Source: Pseudopyrenochaeta lycopersici (taxonomy: Eukaryota > Ascomycota > Dothideomycetes > Pleosporales > Pseudopyrenochaetaceae). Taken from it: 64,000 nt of DNA. Shown piece by piece: positions 1 to 11,644 of the stretch. The notes under the pieces are model-generated. The model had not been told where the DNA came from. It searched no databases and saw only the letters and a list, made by a program, of their open reading frames with translations. Location: NCBI GenBank assembly GCA_003313425.1, contig NHZP01000016.1, forward strand, positions 744,001 through 808,000. The letters run 5' to 3'. The position numbers and the translations under genes are program-made. Position 1 is the first letter of the stretch. Every line of letters starts with the position of its first letter.

Positions 1-781
1 CGCGTTTGTGTTTCCAAGTTCGTCGGCGGTCTCGAAGTAGCGGTAGTTGAGATGTACGGTTGGAGCATTGGGGTTGTGCGGGTGCAGGACCATAGACAAG
101 CCGGCGGCGAAGAATTCGAGTGACTCTACGCCTGGATCCATAGCTTTGTGGTTGACGCGCATCTTCTGTATTGCGGCGCGAGGGAGGCGACCATAGACGA
201 CTGATGTGTTGACGCCTGCCTTCTCAAAGACATTGCCCTCTTGAAGCACGCAAGATATGCCACCTCCGCCTTCTGGCCGTTGCCATGAGTCGATTATGAA
301 CTTTTTGCCATCAACCTTTTCCAGCTCGGCGACGATTTGTTTCTGGTGCTGCTTTATGAACTGCTCCATTCGTAATCGCATAGGCGACTTTTCAGACACG
401 CCATTTTCGCGCTTGAGAAGGGCGTCTTTCTCGGCAATGGAAGGTGTTTCGGCCTTGATAGAGTCATCTGTCCACTATGGAAGGTTTAACTATGTATACA
501 GAAAAGTGTTGCATGTGCAAGCTCACCATGGAGTATATCATGGCACCAATGAAGGGCAACATGAGCAGACGTATCCTATTTGGCCACTTGCTGGGTTCTG
601 GATTTCGCCAATCCGTCATTGGATCTGCTTTCTTTTCTGGAGGTGGAATAGACATGCATTTTGGGGCTGTGTGTAGCTGCCTGCAGCGGATGTAGTTTGG
701 GCGCAACGTTGATCGTGGTGCATGGGTGTGGGGAAGCTTGAAAGCTCTGGGTATGCGCAGCGAGGGTCGGAGGGGTGGCAT
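1..781 (-). CDS. HEM13: Coproporphyrinogen III oxidase, 5' part (3' end outside window)
   Basis: This enzyme oxidatively decarboxylates coproporphyrinogen III to protoporphyrinogen IX in haem synthesis. Exon 1 is 527-781 and exon 2 runs from 474 off the left edge. The intron 475-526 (52 nt, GTGAGC...ATAG) keeps the frame. Recognition rests on family-typical stretches in exon 2: VVYGRLPRAAIQKMRVNHK and then FFAAGLSMVLHPHNPNAP followed by VHLNYRYFETADELG. The ATG at 781 gives an Arg-rich leader of about 65 residues, then a hydrophobic segment RIRLLMLPFIGAMIYSM ahead of the catalytic domain. That suggests mitochondrial targeting with a membrane anchor, unlike cytosolic yeast Hem13; this is inference. 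It is divergent from ATG8. Identity is secure; the exact start is less so. Confidence 0.93.
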
Positions 782-2200
<1,419 letters not shown>

Positions 2201-3138
2201 GAAGTTCGCCCCATCCCGCATTTCTCCTATCTATTCCGTCATCGAGGGGCGCGGGGAACTCTAGGGCGTTTTCGGTACTTGCGGGTTTCCTTGTTATTCA
2301 TGGCAACACTATACATGGCTCGGGCGACTGATAGGTTTTGATGATAAATGACGTGGCGCGAAGGCCACTCCCTCAGCACTCAGCGCAAGACAACCACTCT
2401 TTGGGTCTGAAGGGAACGGCCGCACCTGATTTCCCAGAAGCACAGGGCTTCATCAAGTGGGCAAGGCATGAGCATGGCACCTGTGCAGCCATGGTTTTGG
2501 GGGTCAAGGGTGCAGTTGGCCGAGTGATAAGCTTCCTTCCTTGCGCTGCTTCACTGTAGTTTGATCATTTCATCCTAACCCAAATGCACCGGACTGATCC
2601 GAGAAGACTGTGTACCCGTTTGTGACTTGCTATGTACCTCGTGAATCTGCAGCTGTTCCTGACCCGCCTGCGTGACTTGCGGCTCATCCGGGTGCTGAAA
2701 CCCATGACGACATCAACCACCTGACAAGGCAGCCGCAAGCAACAGCACAGCACTGTCGGTATAGTTGCTAGAAGCTTCTGCACTAGCCTTGCTCCTTGCC
2801 ACGAGTGGTCTGTAATCACTATTTGCAACCCTCGCGCCTTCACGCGCCTGCACGACTAATCCACAGGTTCGAATCGTGGGGCAAGCTCCACAACCGGTCA
2901 TACCAACGGCGCGTTGCACGGACCAGGCCAGATGCAGGTGCGGTCCGACGATCGTTGACGCCCGCAAGCTCGGAGAAGTTTATCGAGACTTCAACACAAC
3001 GTCTTTTACTACTGCAAGGAACCTTTAAGCTGTATTAATACAAGACCTGTAGCCCAAGTGCCATATCTATTCCTCAAAATAGTCTGAGTCAGTCACCCTG
3101 CACTCAAAAGCTACAAAAGCCCTCTCAAGATCGAAGTC
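2201..3138. other. Intergenic region, no gene seen
   Basis: This stretch lies between ATG8 and NCE101. It holds the ATG8 3' UTR and the NCE101 promoter. A T-loop-like string near 2866-2880 is discussed under rejected items. No coding pattern, repeat or RNA gene could be supported. Confidence 0.4.
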
Positions 3139-3391
3139 ATGGCGTACAAATATATAATATCAAAGTATGCCTTCCCAACCCTTTCCCCTCCATACTTCAA
3201 TTTGCCAACAATACCCTTGTAGACGTCTCGATCCCATCTTTGCCATCTCCATCGGCCTCGCTGCCGCCGCAACACGGATAAATCGCGAAGAGAAAGAGAA
3301 AGGAAGGACGACACAGCAGAGCGTCGACGTCTTGAAGAGGAGATGGAATTTGGCGTGGCAAGGCACTGAGGAAGCTAAGAAGATGTCATGA
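3139..3391 (+). CDS. NCE101: Non-classical export protein 1 family (NCE101), small membrane protein
   Basis: This 64-residue protein belongs to the NCE101 family, named for a yeast protein linked to leaderless protein export. Exon 1 is only 26 nt (3139-3164, MAYKYIIS plus two bases) and exon 2 is 3223-3391. The intron 3165-3222 (GTATGC..TAG, 58 nt) restores the frame. The joined protein has the family core: a short hydrophobic start, LDPIFAISIGLAAAATRIN forming one membrane span, then the charged tail REEKEKGRTTQQSVDVLKRR. The span followed by a basic tail suggests the C-terminus faces the cytosol. The tiny first exon makes this gene easy to miss or mis-start. Function beyond family membership is unclear. 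Confidence 0.85.
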
Positions 3392-4190
3392 TGGTCCAGG
3401 CAGTCAAGAGTAGAACAGATGGATTGGGGGATAACGGGGTTAGAGATGAAAAGGGCTGGAAGCTAGCATAGCCTCTACGACGGCAATTTGATACCCATTT
3501 CCTTTCAAGGCACGATGAATATATCCTCACAGCATGTATGTGCCGATGTATGCGAGGTTGGCAGGCCTTGAAATGGCCTTCTTATACTGTAGACGCTATG
3601 TTTCAGAACGGAAAGATTTAATGCTAATGCTTGATTGCGCAGAATCTAAATACAAGGCATATTCATGCGTGCCAGAGTTCTAGGAATGCAGCATAAAATA
3701 ATTGAGGCACTATCTGTCTTACTGTACATCATCACCGCCTGTCCATCAATCTTGTACCTTGCTATTGTGCACTCTCTCAGTTCCCTGTGGGGTCGTTGCT
3801 GTTGTAAGATTGCTTGCTAGCTTTCACCTCTTACCAGTTTGTAAAACTGCTGGTTCAGCCTCATGAATACTCCAGCCAGGAGATTCGCGATACGAAGTTC
3901 AACATGTCATCTTCCACGAACCACAACGACAACTCTGTTTACAAAAGAGTCCCATAATTCACGTCTCGTGCCATAGACCGTGTGATTTTATACTTTCTGC
4001 TGTTCCTGAAAACCACTCAGCCTTGAATGAGGCAACTCAACTTCATTAGGACGCAAGGCTGAGGTTTAGATGGGCCAGGTATGAACGACAGCTATTGTTG
4101 ATTGGCTCCTGGAGTATGTTTGGGTCTCAGACCACTATAGTGTTTGTTGGGGCGTGCTTCTCAGGACGCAATTGGCTATGGGTTTGTATG
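3392..4190. other. Intergenic region, nothing recognised
   Basis: About 800 bp between NCE101 and the transposon. No ORF with recognisable content on either strand and no repeat longer than a few bases. Confidence 0.4.
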
Positions 4191-4192
4191 TA

Positions 4193-4237
4193 ACGTAAAC
4201 ACGTAGCGAGTCGGCCAACTAAGCGAGTCGGCCACCC
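4193..4237 (+). repeat. Left terminal inverted repeat of the pogo/Fot1-like element
   Basis: The 45-bp TIR matches 5998-6042 in inverted orientation without mismatch. It contains the motif GCGAGTCGGCCA twice, separated by ACTAA, so each end has a tandem pair that may be the transposase binding site (inference). Confidence 0.95.
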
Positions 4238-4312
4238 TACTAACACCTTGCACCAAGATCAGCGTGCAACACAACAACATAGTAGGGTATTAATTTAAAT
4301 TATAGTTAAAGA

Positions 4313-5962
4313 TTAAGCTATACCTAGAGTATTATTTTTACATGTACGCGCGTTGTGCCTAGCCTGTCTACACTTGCTGCAGCGCCCTGGAGTTGGGCGA
4401 CTACCTCCTAATTGACATCTACCTCGACGCTCCTCACGAGCAATCTGCTGATCAGCCTCACGCTGGGCTATTAAATCCTCTGCCTCTCCTCTCGTTAAGA
4501 CTCCTCCCTTCTGGATCCGCTTCTTCTTACGTTGTTTACGCTTGTTGGCTGCCTCATTGGCGCGTTTAAGGCTAGTGATCCGGTTGCGCATTAACTTATG
4601 CTTATACGCTATAATTGCAGCCCCCTTCTTGAGTTGATTAACAGCTTCAATAATTGACGCTGGAGATGAACTCTTGTGCTGGCGTACGCGATTACGTATT
4701 AACGTGGATTGAGCTTTAAATTTACGGACGTTACTTGGAGTTCTGGCTTGCCAGAGGGCTTCTTCTAAGGCAGCAGGTGTTGGCGTACGGAGACGTACAT
4801 CCAGTCTCTCTAATACAACAGCTGGATTTAATGGAACAAGCCCAGCGCCTCGGAAAGCTGAGCGAATGTTGGCTGGAGTAAACGCTTGCGCAAAGGCCGC
4901 CTGAAAGGCTGGCAGAAACTTAAGTTTGGTGATGTGGTTGATGTGGTTTCGGATCAGGTCTTTAACCTGACGGCTGTACGCCTTCTTTAATGGAGAGAAG
5001 CAGCTAACGTTAAGAGGCTGGAGTAAGTGAGACGAATGGGCTGGCATACAGAGAGTGTAAATGTTGTTCTTTTGACACATCTCTTTAAATTGGGCTGAGT
5101 GGTGGCTCTTATGGCCATCAAAGATAAGCAGCCTACGTGCGCTAACTACGCGCGTCTTTGTATGCCGGTTGAAGTGCTCTAGCCACTGAACCCCTAAGTT
5201 ATTGTTTGTCTAGCTATTATTACTAACTCTAACTGCCTAGTTAAGTGGGAGATCATCTTCCTTGTACTAGGCAGACAAGTGATACTTGGCTGCGTAGATT
5301 AGGAACGGCGGGATTGCCCATCCAGCTGCGTTGATTCCCTGGATTAACGTAACCTATTCACGGTTGCCTGGCTGGATTGTCTTTGCTCTACCCCTCCTCT
5401 CAGACCTAGTCACAACAAGTTGAGTTATGATCTTGCCTATTATAAAACCAGCTTCGTTAAAATTGTACACGTCCTCATCTAGGATGCCGTACTTAGCCTT
5501 TGTCTCCTCTACCCGCGTAAACCAGGTCTTAATTACCTCTGGATCCTCACATAAGGCTCTTTGCTGGTCGTATGGCCGATTGAAACGTGTCTTAAGACTG
5601 TCTGTACGCTTGACAAAGTTCTTTGGCCAGTCTCGTCTAACTCGTCCAGCCCTACGCAGACCTAGTAAAGTATCGGCCATATTACGTACAGCAGCTAGGT
5701 TAGGTGGAAATCCACGTGAATCTAAATCTAATATATATCTAACAACAGCATCCTCCTCTAGCTCAGTAAGCTTCTTCGAATTGGGAGTGCAATCGCGTCG
5801 GGCGCGCGTTCCGGCGCGTCGGTCGTTCAGCGTTGATTTGGGGACGTGGTACGTAGAAGCAGCAGTCTGGGAGCTTTGCAATTGCTTCTAATTAAGCGCA
5901 AAGATAGCTAAATTAATATCTGATTTATTGTAACTTAATTGAGTAATACGTCGTGGAGCTAT
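4313..5962 (-). pseudogene. Transposase pseudogene (HTH + DDE_1), RIP-like decay
   Basis: Fragments in order are an N-terminal psq-type HTH, a CENP-B-like HTH (about 5880-5500), the DDE_1 catalytic region and a basic Cys-containing tail (to 4313). Several stops interrupt it, including a UAG at 5354-5356 and three more before 5080 at places where this family has Trp. The expected start codon reads ATA (5960-5962). Two of three catalytic acidic positions are Asn (Phe-Asn-Glu-Ala-Gly-Phe and Gln-Pro-Leu-Asn); the middle one, IFDGHKSHHS, is intact. All these changes are G-to-A on the coding strand in a CpA-to-TpA context, as expected of repeat-induced point mutation. The tail has CSKCRQARHNARTC, a partial zinc knuckle. 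Confidence 0.9.
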
Positions 5963-5997
5963 TAGAGTTTGGAGAGCACACGTCGAGAAAGTTGATG

Positions 5998-6042
5998 GGG
6001 TGGCCGACTCGCTTAGTTGGCCGACTCGCTACGTGTTTACGT
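5998..6042 (-). repeat. Right terminal inverted repeat of the pogo/Fot1-like element
   Basis: Exact inverted copy of 4193-4237, followed by the TA target duplication at 6043-6044. Confidence 0.95.
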
Positions 6043-6189
6043 TACACTGCAAGCCCATTACCAAGCATGCTTGGCCTTATCTCAGCCTTGCGACATATGG
6101 ACCTCACTTCATAGCCTGGCGGCCTTTCTCATGGTGCTATCCTAGTACTACCGCTAGCGTTCCTGTCGTGAGCTCTAGTTAATTTTGCT

Positions 6190-6959
6190 ATGTCACATCA
6201 TTTGCAGCCAGAAGCACCACAGGTGGAATACGACAATGGGCTTGAAGTATTCCATAAGAGGCACGCAATGCAGAGCAGGCCCCTTCATTGGAGCCGACCA
6301 AGAGTTCCAACATTCTAGGCCTTCATCGCCAAACCTTTTGGCTCATTATACTATTAGTCGCAGTGGTCGTTACTGCTGCGGTAGGAGGAGGTGTTGGCGG
6401 TTCTCTTGCAGTGCAGAACGCGAAGTAAGTCTCTCGGAGATAGAGAGCAGAAGCAAAGCCACTAAGCTAACACTTGTACAGATCAAAAGCAGCGCTCAAG
6501 GCTCAGGCAACCGCCTTTGTCACTGTGACTCCGTCTAGCCCCCAAACAATAACGCCTTCCATAGCCTCGTCGTCGAACACTGCGGCTCCCACCCCAGAGC
6601 TCATATACACTCCCAAGGACCCTAGCGACGTCGGTCGAGTCAACAACTCATACCCAGCATCCGGAAGGTTCACAGTCATTGTTATGAACCAGAATTTAGA
6701 GTTCAAATGCTTTGCGCAGACGGACTTTCCAGGCAACGACATTACAGGATTTGTCGCATATACGCTTCAGCACTGTCTTGAGTCCTGCGGTATGGCGAAC
6801 TATGTTCAGGGCAAAACAATATGCGTGGCGGTGAGTTTTTCAGAGTATTTGAGCGCGCGGATTCGCCAGTATGGAGCGAATTGCTTCTTGAAGACGAGCC
6901 CGGCTGGGAGTTCAGGAAGCGAGCAGCGGATGAGTGCAGAGCTCATTTCTGGGACATGA
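6190..6959 (+). pseudogene. Single-span membrane protein with extracellular Cys-rich (apple/PAN-like) domain, frame disrupted
   Basis: The start MSHHLQPEAPQVEYDNGLEV is a cytoplasmic N-terminus of a type seen in Pleosporales membrane proteins. A membrane span follows in a different frame (about 6335-6410, TFWLIILLVAVVVTAAVGGG). A clean intron 6425-6481 (GTAAGT..CAG) then joins a Ser/Thr-rich linker and a C-terminal domain with CFAQTDFPGNDITGFVAY and CLESCGM. Between about 6255 and 6290 the frame must shift by one base and no convincing branch site supports an intron. Either an indel has broken the gene or a poor 56-nt intron (GTGGAA..CAG) is used. It abuts the transposon. The domain name is tentative. 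Confidence 0.55.
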
Positions 6960-8141
6960 GATGTCTATGTAATTCAATTGACTTGATGGCTTGACTAGTG
7001 TCTAGCCCAAAAGTATGCTAGAGAAGTAGCATGATAAGGAGAAACTAGACAAAGAGGTTACTCGTCTGATGAAGCAGCTACCTGTTTCGAGTCCAATGCA
7101 TGTCAACAGTGCGGATCAGGCGTATATTATTGGTTGTACTTAGTTAAATCTTAAACATATCTCGCAATGGATTGCATAACGTGTAATACTACTCATCTTA
7201 ACGCGTTGTACCATTTAGCGACCAACACCAGTCAGTGACAAGCCACAAAAGAACACCAAGTTAGAAAACTAAGCTACTTAAGCAGCTTTCGCGCGCTTTA
7301 GCCGTCCCTTTGTCTATCGCAGGCACTTCAATGAATTTTAATGCTGCGACCTAAGCAGCAACCTTCCTATTCCGCGTTATACAAGCGACATATCCTCACT
7401 AGCTTCTAGGGAGGTAAGCTTTTAGCCCAGAATACTATATGCCTATGTAGTTGATGTTATTAAGTGTAAGCAGCTATCAGCCCGTGCTCTCCCAGCTTAG
7501 ATGATGTTGCACTAGCTTCTTTACGTCGGCCTGCTCCTGCTCAATTCCAGTCACTCTTGCTGTGGTTTAGCCCGTTATGCACAGTACGGCGCTATGCACG
7601 CATTCCCTCACCAAAATTTAGTAAAACTACCTACTGTTAAAGCTAAATATCTTTCTAACTAGTAGCTCACATACAAAAACGCTAGTTAGTACATCTTAAA
7701 TATTTAACAGTGCAGAGCCCCACTACGCGAAATGGCCAAAAGTACATCAATACTAGCTCAACTGCTAGTATCAGGCTCTGCATCTAATATATAGTGAGCT
7801 GCAACAGTACCCTCTCAGCATCCGTTACAAAAGAGATATTATGAAGGAGATTAATTTTATCCCTTTACATTATTAAAATTTGTTTACATAAACTACTCCC
7901 CTAAAAATAGTAATTAGCTATAAGATTCTTAAAACATTTGGCATGGTGCTTTAACAGTGATGGAGAAAAGGTGAAAAATATGCGGTAGATACGAAGTGAG
8001 TTGTTGGAAAGAGTCCGTATGCACAATAATGACTAACAGAACAGGCTACGAACACTCTGGATGGAAGATGAAATCATCCGCTAATCTCCCGCCACATTAT
8101 TGTTGTGAAAAAAGAGATACAGCTTAATTAAATGCAGCCTC
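6960..8141. other. AT-rich gap, no gene recognised
   Basis: About 1.2 kb of AT-rich sequence with stops in all frames. It resembles decayed repeat DNA, but no domain, TIR or LTR could be identified. Confidence 0.4.
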
Positions 8142-9406
8142 CTACCAGGCCGCATCCTTGTACCACTCGTACATATCCTTGATAGGGTAGGGGTAGGGGT
8201 AGCATTCTTCACCATACGCGCAAACTTGAGCATCCGAACGATCTGCTCTCTTAACAAACCCGATGGTAGAAGGGCTGCGCTTTTGCTGCGAATCATCTTG
8301 GTTGCCGCTGGTAGTAGGGCTGCGCTTCTGCTGTGAATCTCTTCGCTTGCCAGCTGGAGCTTTGGATTTGTCTAGCTGGGCTTTGCCAGGTCCATTAGGC
8401 CAGTACTCCCCCCGGTGTAGTTCCTCAGGGGGTGATTTCTCATCGTCTGGTAAGTCCTGCAGTTTTTTGAACTCGTCCTCGGTAAGATCGGGTACTTGAA
8501 TGTATGTGATCTACGAAATTTATCAATGTCCATTGGCGTGTAAGCTTCCAGGGAGGATATGGTGGGAATGTACTCACTTTTGTGATTTTCTTGTTTTCTG
8601 CTCGCTTTTCGTCAATTAATGTTGGAAACTCAACCTGCCACCAGATCCCATCCTCCGGAACATCGTCTTTATCATTTAAGTCCGCCATAGTCATCAAGAA
8701 AACCTCACCACTGCATTCAGCCGCCATGGCCTTTGACATCGACATGAAATATCGTCTTTGACAGCCATTGAATCCTTCATCTTGGTCCGTCGGCTCAGCG
8801 TCCAGGTACGCACATTTGACTTCGGGGGTGGCATCTAGGTTGTCATGCTTTGGATAGTATTTGCGATCATGCAAATCCTGTGAAAGATTAGCGATCCTAC
8901 AAAGATTGCGTTCGCTTCATGGGGACATACCCAAATGGTTTGAAAGTTGCGCTTCTCTTCAACAGCACCTGCGAGAAGGACATCCCACAAAACGTAATTG
9001 GCGGCTCTCTCTGCTGCACCTGACAGCTTTGAGGTGTAGAAAAGGCATGGGACTGGGCAGTTGTTCGCCTTTGGCTCTCGGGCATCGATCATTTTCTGTT
9101 CAATTCAATACCGCTGATAAAGGGCCCAAGTGTTTGGATGCTCACGTCAACGGTAAATTGGTCCATTGTCCAACATCCCTCCCCGGGCAGTTTACCGCGG
9201 CAAGTTGGATCGGGAACCCCAAAATGTGACTTCTCAGAGATCCCTAGCTGGTTACCCCTAAGGCCAGAAAATTGAAGCTCTGTGATGGGCGTTAGGTCTC
9301 TTTTCTCTAGTGGCCATAGTGTAAAGCCTGGTTTCTCCTCAACGGGGAAGGAGGCGGATAGTTGAATGTAGCTCCAGTACAATAGGCTCAACAGAACCTG
9401 CTTCAT
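8142..9406 (-). CDS. Secreted protein with Kex2-site repeat tail, function unknown
   Basis: Four exons join in frame: 9146-9406, 8931-9095, 8578-8877 and 8142-8510 (introns 50, 53 and 67 nt; donors GTGAGC, GTATGT, GTGAGT), giving 364 residues. The start MKQVLLSLLYWSYIQLSAS is a signal peptide, and a Lys-Arg pair soon after may release a propeptide. The middle contains NCPVPCLFYTSKLSGAAERA, later MSKAMAAECSGEVFLMT, then DGIWWQVEFPTL, a pattern I associate with small secreted fungal proteins of unknown role. The last 100 residues hold a 15-residue imperfect repeat containing QQKRSP and two further Lys-Arg sites, ending in a Tyr/Pro-rich tail (YPYPYPIKDMYEWYKDAAW). The exon structure is well supported; function is not. 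Confidence 0.75.
8266..8355 (-). repeat. 45-bp imperfect tandem repeat inside the secreted-protein gene
   Basis: Two 45-bp units begin at about 8266 and 8311. Each encodes 15 residues including Gln-Gln-Lys-Arg-Ser-Pro, duplicating a dibasic processing site. Confidence 0.7.
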
Positions 9407-10571
9407 CGTCGATAGGGATGAAATGAGAGATGATTGAAAGTAGTTTTTAACTTGAAGGAGAGAAGAGAGTAATGTATAATTCGAGTAATATAGGTATAAC
9501 AAGTGCTTGTAGCAAATAAAAACAGACTCATCCAACGTTCGCCGACATTTTATATGACATGATGCTCAGTTTCTGTAGCTGTGCCACAACCACGGTCGAG
9601 GAATAAAGTTCCAGTGTCCGGATTTAGACAAAGACAGGCATGCGTTCTGCGGCGTTTGTACGAATCTCACGCCGTTCTTGCTTCTTCTTGTCTCGATTCC
9701 AAGGTCTCGTTGTCGCCTAAGAGATACGATCTCCGAAGGGCCTTGTAAGATAGTGAAACTTGCTTGCTCGCTCCAACGTCCATCCTTCCAACGGGCAGTG
9801 TACGCCACTCTGTTTCGGTCAGCGACCTAAGTCTGCCTTGGCCGCGTTTTGGCATGTTGAAGTACTCTGGGCTTATCTCGCGTTTGGCATTGTTGGTATT
9901 ACGACGTAATTAGAACGTAAGCTTTGGCATACTCGCCGCACACGCAAAGCAAAGTGCGTGTGGGGCGGTTGTGGCTTTAACTGCTGTATCTGAGCTAGCG
10001 CCGACACGCACTTCTCACAACTGTCACATTGCGGCACTGGAACACAGTTTGGTCATCGCTCTATCCTTTGGCTAACCCTTATCGCCAAACAAGGCCGATC
10101 CACATGAGACCCGGGTAGCGAACACTGACCTCGTCTCACTGGTCCTTAAATGGAATTCGAAGAAGAGGGGTTAGTTAAGGAGTGGTTGGTTGCTACCCTA
10201 TGACATGTAATCGGTGCCTATCCCATACTACGCCGTCTCCTACGCCTCCTGCGCCTCCTACGCCTCCTGCGCCTCCTACGCCTCAAAACCTAACACCTTG
10301 GGGTTTTTAAAGAGCGATCACGAAACAGGCCCCCGACTGAATCTTGACATCAACAGCGAAAGTATACCTCGCGGAAAACGTCGTCTAAGCTACACCCGAG
10401 GCTTTGCCGACGACCGTTCACACATAAACCTAACGCCGAAAAGAATTGGTTTAAACTAAATTCTCTGCCGAAGATTTTAATCAAAATTTCACCGTACACA
10501 TTGCAATTCTCTTTAAAATCCTTGCATATCATAGTTACCATACTAGGACCCAATATCTAGCATTGGTAGCA
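9407..10571. other. Intergenic region with a short tandem repeat
   Basis: This separates the secreted-protein gene (minus) from the ankyrin gene (plus). An ORF of 62 codons (9667-9855, minus) opens MPKRGQGRLRSLTETEW but has no recognised domain and was not called. The only clear structure is the 18-bp repeat listed separately. Confidence 0.4.
10228..10284 (+). repeat. 18-bp tandem repeat (TACGCCTCC / TGCGCCTCC)
   Basis: Alternating 9-mers TACGCCTCC and TGCGCCTCC run for about three 18-bp units. They read as Ala-Ser-Tyr/Cys repeats in one frame, but no gene model supports translation. Confidence 0.8.
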
Positions 10572-11644
10572 ATGTCAGCAAACTCATTGTGTTTCGCGGA
10601 GGCGCGTGATGCGCGAATAAGTGGCGGGATCGAAATGGATGAATTTTTGAGGCATATTGTGGCTCATTATGGTGGCTTGAGGCACCAGACAGACGCTGAA
10701 GGGCAGAGACCATATATCCCGGCAGGCTTCGAGTCTGAAGTCAGGAATCTGGTGCTTAGCGAGAACATTCAACCGCTTGACGACGATAGTAAGTATATTC
10801 TCGCAGCAAATTAATCACATTTGAGCTAGAATGCTTACAACATGTTTCAGATACAGCCATAATTTATTCCATTTTCCTGAGTGGATTCCAAGGCGACGTT
10901 GCTGCCGTCCGAAAACTTATCGATTCCTCTAGCATAGGTTCAGAACACTATCTCCGCCCTCTCATGAGAATATCGACGGCCGAAGGCGATCCACAGCTGC
11001 TCCGCGTCTGCTTTGAGAACGGTTTCTTGGCCGGCTATCTTGACGCCGAACATCTCCTCAGGTCCCGTGTCCGCAATAACCCTAGTACAGCATGGCTCGA
11101 CGTTCTCTTTGATTTTGATTTCCGCCAGTGGCGCACTAATCCCCAGCAATTATGCGAGTGGCGGACATGGCATCATTTGCTCTATATGGGAGCTGACTGT
11201 ACCCGCTGGTGGATCGAGCACGGGGGCCGCACACCGAGGGCTCGAGGGCTTTTCGAGCATGCTACGGGATGGCCGGGAGCCCCAACGGTACGGGTTCTGC
11301 TGGATCAGTTCGGAGTGGACTGGTTCACTGACTCGGGGACGCTGCAGCTGGCGGTTAAGAACCACGACTTTGAGACCGTGAAGATGCTAGTGGAGGCGGG
11401 AGCGGATGTTAACGAGTTCGTAAATGACTGGCAAATGGACATTCGTGAAAATCGAGCGGCTCCCTTATCAGCCCTGCATGTGGCGGTGTTTGCGAAATCT
11501 GAAAAGATGATTCAGTATTTGGCGGATCATGGAGCAAAGCTTACGCACAAGGATCTGCATATCTCCGACCCATACGATACTCTACCGGAGGAATATAGGG
11601 TCTTCGCGGACCTGGTGGTAAAGCTGGGTGCAGTCAAAGAGTAG
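10572..11644 (+). CDS. Ankyrin-repeat-like protein
   Basis: Two exons, 10572-10788 and 10851-11644, joined by intron 10789-10850 (GTAAGT..CAG), give 336 residues. The ATG at 10572 is the first in frame. The N-terminal third has no recognisable domain. The C-terminal half has ankyrin-type helices: TLQLAVKNHDFETVKMLVEA followed by Gly-Ala-Asp-Val-Asn, then LSALHVAVFAKSEKMIQYLA with Asp-His-Gly-Ala. Proteins of this kind usually act as protein-binding scaffolds. No signal peptide or membrane span is seen. It lies alone in the accessory stretch, and nothing in the neighbourhood points to its partner. Confidence 0.78.

Larger units (their letters stand above)
4193..6042 (-). mobile_element. Defective pogo/Fot1-like (Tc1-mariner superfamily) DNA transposon
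   Basis: A 1,850-bp element is bounded by 45-bp perfect terminal inverted repeats (4193-4237 and 5998-6042) and flanked by a TA target duplication (4191-4192, 6043-6044). Length, TA target and a single transposase gene on the minus strand match the pogo/Fot1 group common in Pleosporales. The reading frame is destroyed by point changes (see the pseudogene entry), so the element cannot move on its own, but the intact ends could still be mobilised in trans. It marks the start of the accessory stretch. Confidence 0.93.

Noticed and set aside
2338..2559. 73-codon plus-strand ORF after ATG8
   Set aside because: No recognisable content, lies in the probable 3' flank, no splice context.
2860..2885. 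tRNA-like T-loop string GGTTCGAATC
   Set aside because: The flanking T-stem has two mismatches, and no matching acceptor, D or anticodon arms were found within 100 bp.
9566..9855. Overlapping minus-strand ORFs (MPKRGQGRLRSLTETEW and another frame)
   Set aside because: Short, no domain, and joining the two frames needs an unsupported intron. Left uncalled, though a small gene cannot be excluded.
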